A stretch of DNA of 64,000 nt from Henckelia pumila (lineage: Eukaryota; Streptophyta; Magnoliopsida; Lamiales; Gesneriaceae), in assembly GCF_033568475.1 (NCBI RefSeq), contig NC_133122.1, positions 138,515,402 to 138,579,401 on the forward strand. The letters are read 5' to 3'. The notes beneath the pieces were generated by a model. That model did no database searches and was not told the DNA's origin. It worked only from the letters and a program-made list of their open reading frames with translations. The translations under genes were made by a program, and so were the position numbers. Below, one piece after another: positions 57,126 to 64,000 of the stretch (positions within the stretch are counted from its first letter, which is position 1; the number at the start of each line of letters is the position of its first letter).

Positions 57126-57727
57126 CTTTTAATCTGTTATTGCCTAAATCATTTCTAAGCTCGTAGAAGTCTACACCGATTTCATGTATAAATCACCAAA
57201 GTTAAGAATCAAATCATCCAATTCATGCACAAAATCACAAAGCTTTTCTAAACACTAGAGTATCAACAATCAAGGAATAATGCATATGGGTGAAAAATCA
57301 AGATTAAATATAGCTAACATTGACCTTTTAGAACAAAATTATTTTATCATCATAGGCCAACACAATTACACATCATGTATTCAACTCAAACTAACTCATG
57401 AAAAATTTTCAAAATTTTTAAACCTCCCCCCCCCCCCCCCCAAAAAAAAAAAAAAAACTTAAAATGTGCATTGTCCTCAACGTACAAAAGTAAAATAAAA
57501 CCAAGGACACATACATTTGGCACCGAGAATCAGTACTCGGAACCATCTTAATCATTCAAAGCTCTTCATGCAGGGGTGGCGCCTAAACTCTCATCGCTTC
57601 AACTTTTTCAACTACACAACTCAAAATTATTATTGATGTCTAGTTTCTACATGCACAAATGATAAATATAATAAAAAGGATAACAAATAAAAAAAATAAA
57701 ATAAAATAAAGCAAAAAAAAATACTAG
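57126..57727 (-). other. T2 non-coding region next to the post-gag hairpins
   Basis: No protein motif. It includes the C18/A14 homopolymer block at 57423-57458, which on the minus strand is a long G run after ttaagtttt, preceded by tgaggacaatgc. This is the counterpart of T1's internal purine tract. Confidence 0.65.
57423..57486 (-). other. Internal polypurine-like tract of T2
   Basis: Minus strand: tgaggacaatgcacat, ttaagt, a T run, then about 18 G and aggttt. Same order as T1 (18707-18747). Homopolymer lengths are unreliable. Confidence 0.5.
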
Positions 57728-57776
57728 CTTGGGTTGCCTCCCAAGAAGCGCTTAGTTCATAGTCCATATCCCGACT
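57728..57776 (-). other. Post-gag two-hairpin element, T2 copy
   Basis: In the element's sense, ten bases after the gag stop (57787-57789): hairpin I (AGTC, loop gggatatg, GACT; 57776-57761), a 15-nt linker with GCGCT, hairpin II (CTTGGG, loop AGGCAA, CCCAAG; 57745-57728). Confidence 0.75.
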
Positions 57777-57786
57777 GTCACCGGTT

Positions 57787-60147
57787 CTAGCCCGGTTCCA
57801 CCTTGTTGGAGGATTTTCCATTTTTCTTCACCCTCCAAATATATTCCACAACTCGCTTGATCTTTGCTTTCTTTTTCTTCTTCTTCTTTGGCACCGGCAG
57901 ATCCTTCACCCTTATCAAATCTACAGCACTAACAGCTTTGCAATAGCATTCCATCTTCTTTGATTGTTCAATCATGAACACGTTTTCTATGGATGGATTG
58001 TTAGCCTCTTTGAGCACATTAAAAATAACTTGCTCACCATCAACTTCCATCGATAGCTCTCCTTTCTTAACATCAATCTTGGCATCAGCAGTAACCGAAC
58101 GGTCTCTCCAAAATCAACGGCATATTATCGTCCTCCTCCATATCGAGAACAAAAAAATCCGTAGGAAAAATAAACTTATCTATTTTTACCAAAACATCCT
58201 CGATGATTCCACACGGATATGTGATAGATCTATCAGCTAGATGCAATGCGATTGTCATGGGCTTCAGCTCTCCAAGTCCTAAACTCTTGAAAAAAGAAAA
58301 AAAAAACTCTTGAAAACAGACAAAGACATTAAGTTAATGCTAGTTCCTAAATCACAAAGTGCTTTATTAAAATTAGAAGAACCAATAGTGCAAGAAATAG
58401 TAAAACTCCCTGGATCTTTTAATTTTTCTATTAGCTTCTTTTGCAGGATAGCACTGCACCCTTCAGTCAAGTTCACAGTCTAGAACTCCTCCAACTTCCG
58501 CTTCTTAGACATTACTTCCTTCAAAAATTTAGCATAATTCGGCATTTGCAACAAAACATCGGCGAACGGAATATTGATGTGAAGTTTCTTGAAGATCTCA
58601 AGAAATTTTGAGAACTGTTCATCCAATGTCTTCTTCTTGAATCTCCGCGGATATGAAAGTGGTGGTTTGTACATCGGTTTTGGCTCAGGTTCACTCTCCT
58701 TTTCCTCAACTTTCTTCTTTTCAACTGCAGCTTTTTTAGTTCTATCAGATGTCTTACTCTCATGGTTATCTTATTCATTACCTGCTTCTTTCCCACTCCT
58801 TAAAGTGATAGCATTGCATTGCTCCTTCGGATTTATCTCAGTATTGCTTGGAAACTGACCTCTATTGTTATCTTTTAAGGCATTCGCCAGCTGCCCAATG
58901 CTAGTCTCCATAGATTACAGTACAGCTCCCATATTGGTCACATGCGTCTTCAACCTGTCAAGGCGAGTCTTAGTCCTCGCCATCCTCTTACTAGATTCCT
59001 GCACAAAATTACTAACAACGTCCTTCAAAAATGGCTTACCTTCACCCTTATTTGTATTGTACCCCGGAGGAGGATTCAACACATTTTTATTGTTAGCATT
59101 GGAAAATTTTTAATGATTTCGGAAACCTGGGTGATAAGTATTGGGAATAGGATTACCTTTATAGCCTCCATAACCTCTGTATCCATTAGGATAAGATTAT
59201 TCACTTTTTTTTGTGGATGGGATCCTTCAATGGCAACTGAAACTCCAGCTGAATCTGCAATGTTCACCTTATTTAATGCAGCTACTTGCATTGTCAGTGC
59301 AGATAATTGGGCAGTTATTGATGTGAGAGGATCAACGCTATACACTCCAACAGGCTTCTTGACTCTCATATGCTCAGATGGTCATTGAAAACTATTGATT
59401 GTCATTTGTTCCAGCATATCATAGGCCTGAGCGGGATCCTTTGCAAAGATGGTTCCTCCAGCATCAGAGTCCACAGACATCCTCGTAGATGCGTTCAGTC
59501 CATTGTAAAACCACTCAATTTGCTCCCAATCTGCAAAATTATGGTTAGGAAAACGTCTAAGTAAATTTTTATACCTTTTCAAGGCTTTATAAAGTTGTTC
59601 AGAATCCATCTGCCTGAAAGTGCTGATTTTTATCTTCAATTGAGTGGATTTGGCCGGTGGAAAGTACTTCGCAAGAAACTTGACCGTCATTTCCTCCCAA
59701 GTAGTGATGCTTCCTACCGGCAACGACTGCAACCAGCTCCTTGCCTGGTCCCTGAGAGAAAGAGGAAATAATCGTAAGCAAATAATATCCTCGGGAACAC
59801 CATTCATCTTTACTGTACGTATCAGTAATTTCCAAGAAAGTCCGCAGGTGTAGATGAGGATCAACTGTTGCACTCCCATTAAACTGTTTCTGTTGAACCA
59901 TGTTGATCAATGCCGATTTCAATTCAAAGTTGTTGGCATTTATCGTCCCTCGAGCGATTCCTGAGTAGTGAGCCGAGATCGTCGACCTTAAGTGGTCTCT
60001 GATTGGCACCAGGGGAGCTTGATTTTCTTCAGACATATTCTGTTCTTCTTCTTCTCTCTTTGCTCTTCTCAAAGCACGCACAGTTCGTTCGATCTCCGGA
60101 TCAAAAAGTAAAGAATTCGCGCTTTGAGATCGTCGCATAAACTGCAA
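57787..60147 (-). pseudogene. T2 gag with protease-like C-terminus
   Basis: Starts near MRRSQSANSLLFDPEIERT (about 60138), the same start as T1. It shows the Gag core RLFPLSLRDQARSWLQSLP (about 59800-59740), ADWEQIEWFYNGLNAS, MRVKKPVGVYSVDPLTSI, an assembly segment DEQFSKFLEIFKKLHINIPF (about 58630), the protease-like LCDLGTSINLMSL near 58330 and a Lys-rich tail. Frameshifts near 59830 and 59390, stops near 58918 and 58482, and a duplicated aaactcttgaaaa segment near 58290 break it. No zinc knuckle is visible. Confidence 0.88.
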
Positions 60148-60253
60148 TTAAGAATAACAGGAAATCAATCAGTAACTTAAAATAAAATTAAAAAAAATCT
60201 AAATTAAAATCTAGAATAATTGGTAACAAGAATAAAATAAAATCAAAATTTAC

Positions 60254-60271
60254 TACCCGGCAACGACGTCA
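60254..60271 (-). other. Primer binding site of T2, decayed
   Basis: The minus strand reads TGACGTCGTTGCCGGGTA, three changes from the tRNA-Asp site in T1 and B. Two of the changes are G/C to A/T at CpG-like positions, consistent with ageing. Confidence 0.75.
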
Positions 60272-60277
60272 AAAACT

Positions 60278-61990
60278 TGTTGCGAAATTTGTGCCCACAA
60301 ATGCATGGTGTCGAGTTTTAATATAAAGTGAGTAGAGTGTCGATCCCACGAGGAGTAATGTAAAAATTATTTAGTACTTGTAATTAAAATAGTCTAAACT
60401 TTATCTAGAAAATTAAATATGAGAATTTTTTGTTTTCAACTTAAAATAAATTCAAAAAATTATAGCAAAGCAAGCACACAATTTCAGAAAATATCAATGA
60501 GATAAAATGGTCTAGAGGTTCTGATTTCACCTGGTTTCAACAACAACAACTTTTAATTAAATTATTTTCATGAATTCAATTCAATTAATAGCCACAAACA
60601 CTTAAGTGTATTATTTTCCTCTTCTTAGCAACAAATAATATGTATCAACTAAGATTCAATTTCATTATCCCTATTAAAAATTTATTCTTAGTGATATGTG
60701 TAAAAAAATGTTCTTCCTAAGGCTCTATTAACGTTATATACTCTCTCGAGCTATATAAACAATTAACAGTGTAAATTCTACTGATCATATTCAAAATCCC
60801 CTCTCCCGAGTGCCAGATTTCAAATAAATATTGCAATCCAATTATTGATCAAGTAATTGAAAGGACATTCAAAACTAGAAAAACAATTAATCTAAGAGAA
60901 TTCAGTTCAATAAAACTAAAAACTAGTAAAAATGTCTACACCAGGTTCCATCGTCCCTCTAGACTAATGAAATTTAGTTCATGATCAAAACATTACAAAA
61001 ATAAATCATGTTCACAAATCTAGACATCAATTCATAATTTAATAAATATAAAAAAAGGAAAACAAAGCAGAATATTCGATGTCGTGTGATCGTGTCCGGT
61101 CGATCGATCTTCTTCTTTTGTTCTTCAAGTCTTCTGCCCAGATTTCTACTCCAAAATATATCACGTTCAACTCTTCTGATTCTTTTTTGTGTTGTGCGGC
61201 CGCCTTCTCCCCAAAGTTTTCATCTTCTCAATCTCTTTTATATGTTGCTTGAAAATCCCAAGATCAAGCCCAAGAATTTAGAGTTTAAAATTTCAAAAAA
61301 TTTGATTTTTTTCCTAATCTGCGAAGTAGCGCAGATGCTCTTCGGATAAGCGCAGATGTGCTGGTTCTCAATTCTTTTCCGCATAGGCTTAAGAGCAGAT
61401 GCTCTTCTTTCATAAAGCAGATGTGCCATTGATTTCTTCATGTTTCTGGAATTTTGCGTAGCTTCTTGACTTTCTAGCGCATATGCGCTTCAGGTTTCTT
61501 CAAGTTCTGGCTTTTGGCGCAGCTTCTCCGCCTCCCAAGTGCATAAGCGCTTCAAATCTTCACGTAATGCCTAGAGCAAGCGCAGATGTGATCTTTTCTT
61601 GTGCAGATGCGCCTCAATTCTCGTCCAGGTTGCACAGATGCGCTTGTTTCTCGCGCAGCCGCGCTACTGCATTTTTCCAACTGAGCGACAATTTTCAAAA
61701 ATTCATATCTCACAATTTAACCGTCGGATTGAGTTGAAATTTTGACAGAAGCTTCAAAACATCTTAAATTTATTATGAACGGTGGATATTGGATTTGTGT
61801 GTCTCTAAAAAGCCCAGTAATTTTTTGATGTTTGTTGTCCCGTAATTTGGCTTTTCGTTTCTTCTCGATACTTTTCTCCCAATCCTTGCATCTCACAAAA
61901 ACAATAACAAATATGCATAAAACTCACTCGATATATCACAAAAGTCAAGTCAAATCATATATAAATTAAATGCATAAAATGCACTTTTCA
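60278..61990 (-). repeat. 5' LTR of T2
   Basis: 1713 bp. In the element's sense it runs TGAAAAGTGC...CGCAACA. TATAAAA is at 61236-61242 on the minus strand, with gcgcagatg repeats upstream (61318-61675). The right edge abuts an LTR of the Tekay type (L). Confidence 0.88.
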
Positions 61991-63831
61991 AGCAATCTGT
62001 GCCGTCGCTCCAGGAGGTTGCTCATATACCCGAAAGTGGAATAACGGTGACCTTGATACGGTTCCACGTATCCAACCTTCCACAAGAAGTAGGATTTCCT
62101 TCCTACTTCTAGTTATTCGAGGATGCAGGCTCAATATGCGACATAATATTATGACAAATACATGAAAATAATTTTATGCCATGCAAAACAAATAATCATG
62201 CAAACATATAATAAATGCATACTCAATCTAGATATCTCGAACAGTACTTTCGTACCTTAAACAAAAATTGCTATCGATTTCACCGGCCGCGCTAGTTTAT
62301 CCGTCAAGTGTCCCGGATCACCCTAGGATTTCAAAATATGATACACACTTGGAAAACACTTGGTTCACACAATGAACCCTTCGGCCAGTCCCTAGGATTG
62401 TGTTATACAACATGCAAAATACCATTTAACCACACTTAGTCATGCATGAACATAATACTCAATCTTTGAGCTTAACCAACTTTTACCTTATATCAATTGT
62501 TTCCACTCGATACAAGCATAATCAATCTAAGTGTTGATCATCATAATGTCCAGCACCTACACTTAAACTATAATTCAAGATATTAAAGATTAGCAAGTCC
62601 TAAGAGTAATGAATCATCAAGACAAAGTGTAGGAATCACTTCGCTCACCATGCACACCTATGGCCGAACCCTTGCAAGTCTTTAGGGGTGGTGGCCGAAA
62701 CCTTTAGGTGTTCAACAAGGATGTTTCCACTTGATTTTAAGCTTGTCAAATGATGGTGAGAACTTGACCCCAACCTCGCTAGTTCTAAGCTAAGAAAACA
62801 CCTTGAATCACAAGTTATCCAAGTTAACCTTTGATAATTCATCAACCTCATCAATTATGTATTTACATTACATGTCTTGAGATGAGATAAGATCCTTACC
62901 AAATCCAAGCACTTCCTTTGCTTAGGATGAAGTGGCCGAACACTTCTTAGGTCCAAAGGAGGCCAATCCTAGCTCAAACTTCACTTATTCACTTGTTCAA
63001 GCACTAACTTACTTGATTTTTGAAGATGGTGAAGATGGTGGCCGAAACTAGATTCTCTTAAATCCAAGCTTTGTAATTCTTAACTTGATATGATCTTTCA
63101 AGCATTAACTTCCTAGTGTTGGCCGAACACTTACACTTGAATGAGGTGAAAATGTAGGGAACTAAGTTGTGTTTGATGGAGGATCAGCTAGAGGCCGTGA
63201 CTTTTTGCTAAAATCCTCAATAATATGAGAGGTGGAGAGTTGGAAAAATGACAGTGAAATGAAGAGAGTATGGCCGATCCATGCTCCAATTTCCCTCATT
63301 TATTTGCCTTTCAAATACCTCAATGAATGCAATTGACAAGAGCACATGAAATGATATGAGTTAAAGAATTCAATGCTTTCACAATAATACATGGACATCG
63401 GTTTTTAAAGGGAAGAAAATAATATGCAACTTGGAAGCCTTCATGTCCCATGCCCATGCTTATTTAAGAGTCTTGTCTCTCCCCTAAATAAGTCCATCGA
63501 TTTTGGCCTTCCAAAATAAATAACATATTGGGTCCTACTCATACATTCATGTAACCTTTGAATTATTTAAATGCATGTCTCCCCATTCCTGATGGTTCAC
63601 GTGAAGGACTATTTAATGGTGTTGAAAATATCAATTAATTTCAACTTGCATGCATTTACCTTGCATGACTTTTGTATTTGCATGGCATTTGCAAGGCTTT
63701 AATTAATGCATGATTTGTACTTTATATGGCCTTAATGATTCATTAAGGCTAATGCCTTATAATTAGGGTATCTTGTTCTTAATTAACCCTTAATCATTAA
63801 TAATTAATGATTATGATATCGGGTCACTACA
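61991..63831 (-). repeat. Element L: 3' LTR of a Tekay relative, left end missing
   Basis: Ends gggtcactaca next to a PPT. It shares with A's LTR the blocks ctgtgccgtcgct (61996) and gatatctcgaacagtacttt (62230), which fixes the family. Its outer end was lost where T2 joins. It contains repeated ggccgaac/ggccgaaa motifs. The frame at 62645-62854 is not a credible gene. Confidence 0.82.
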
Positions 63832-63844
63832 TTCTCCCCTACTT
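63832..63844 (-). other. Polypurine tract of L
   Basis: The minus strand reads aagtaggggagaa up to the LTR, the same arrangement as in A. Confidence 0.8.
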
Positions 63845-63953
63845 AAGATATTTCGTTTTCGTAATTACATCTTAAGTATGAAAATGTAAGGCTGAAATAA
63901 CTTCTTTTATTTCAATAGAACGTTTACAAGATACAACTAAAATTTAAGTACAA

Positions 63954-64000
63954 TCAAAACGATTCCGGATAATCAGTACGCATACGTCTCTCAACTTCCC
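63954..64000 (-). CDS. Element L: last codons of Gag-Pol
   Basis: The minus strand encodes EVERRMRTDYPESF and a TGA at 63954-63956. This matches the end of A's polyprotein (EDRMRKDHPELF), the chromodomain-like tail. The rest lies beyond the window, so I cannot tell if it is intact. Confidence 0.75.
   Translation of the reverse strand, partial: EVERRMRTDYPESF

Larger units (their letters stand above)
54945..61990 (-). mobile_element. Element T2: gag-only Athila-like element, 3' end truncated
   Basis: Minus-strand element: 5' LTR 60278-61990, PBS 60254-60271, gag 57787-60147, post-gag hairpins, about 1.2 kb without genes, PPT 56492-56508, 3' LTR 54945-56491. The 3' LTR lacks the last 155 bp present in the 5' LTR (60278-60432) and is joined directly to K's gag, so no TSD can be checked. 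No RT, RNase H or integrase motif is present. Its Gag is closest to that of T1. Confidence 0.9.

Noticed and set aside
58942..59388. 148-codon plus-strand frame in T2
   Set aside because: Antisense shadow of the T2 gag on the minus strand.

Overview
This window is repeat-dense plant nuclear DNA, most likely from a eudicot. I cannot name the species. Nearly all coding potential belongs to nested LTR retrotransposons and DNA transposons. The only host-type genes I can support are a broken class-3 lipase fragment (about 43.65-44.18 kb) and an F-box/LRR gene with three coding exons and one frame break (50.1-52.2 kb, minus strand). There are no prokaryotic signals: primer sites match plant tRNA 3' ends, target-site duplications are those of plant transposons, and the F-box exons are bounded by GT/AG.

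Layout, left part (1-24.6 kb). A copia copy (E, minus; gag at 1-742 and 8033-8052, leader 8053-9792, LTR 9810-11610) is split just after its gag start codon by a nearly intact Tekay-type chromovirus (A, 743-8027, TSD agaat). E itself sits in an older Tekay-like element (F, plus; integrase remnant 11611-12750, LTR from 12767). F's 3' LTR is split by a gag-only Athila-like element (T1, 13717-21698, TSD ctgag) and resumes at 21704-23727. F had landed in a second copia (J, gag remnant 23728-24602).

Middle part (24.6-43.5 kb). J is also interrupted by an Athila-like element with pol (B, from 24603). B is broken inside integrase by a second gag-only element (C, 30831-42381). C's 5' LTR carries a CACTA deletion derivative (G, 32266-36391, TSD tga). 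C's gag carries a 1.37-kb Mutator-like element (38478-39843, TSD tgatagagg). C's 3' LTR is cut by a Tekay-like LTR (H, from 42382), which is cut in turn by the end of another CACTA element (43236).

Right part (43.5-64 kb). A gene-bearing, AT-rich island holds the lipase relic with a hAT MITE, a foldback MITE, several microsatellites and the F-box gene. It is followed by a gypsy LTR/PBS/gag fragment (K, 54175-54944), a third gag-only element (T2, minus, 54945-61990) and the LTR and pol tail of another Tekay relative (L, minus, 61991-64000).

The most interesting pattern is shared by the gag-only elements T1, C and T2, which belong to different families. Right after the gag stop codon each has the same two-hairpin element: hairpin I, a linker of exactly 15 nt containing GCGCT, then hairpin II with the loop AGGCAA. 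Stem sequences differ in a compensatory way between copies. B, which has pol in the same frame as gag, does not show it. C and T2 also share a repeated 75-90 bp module downstream. All three have a second conserved block, purine-rich in T1 and T2, far upstream of the real PPT. Several families in the window also carry palindromic repeats just upstream of the TATA box of their LTRs.
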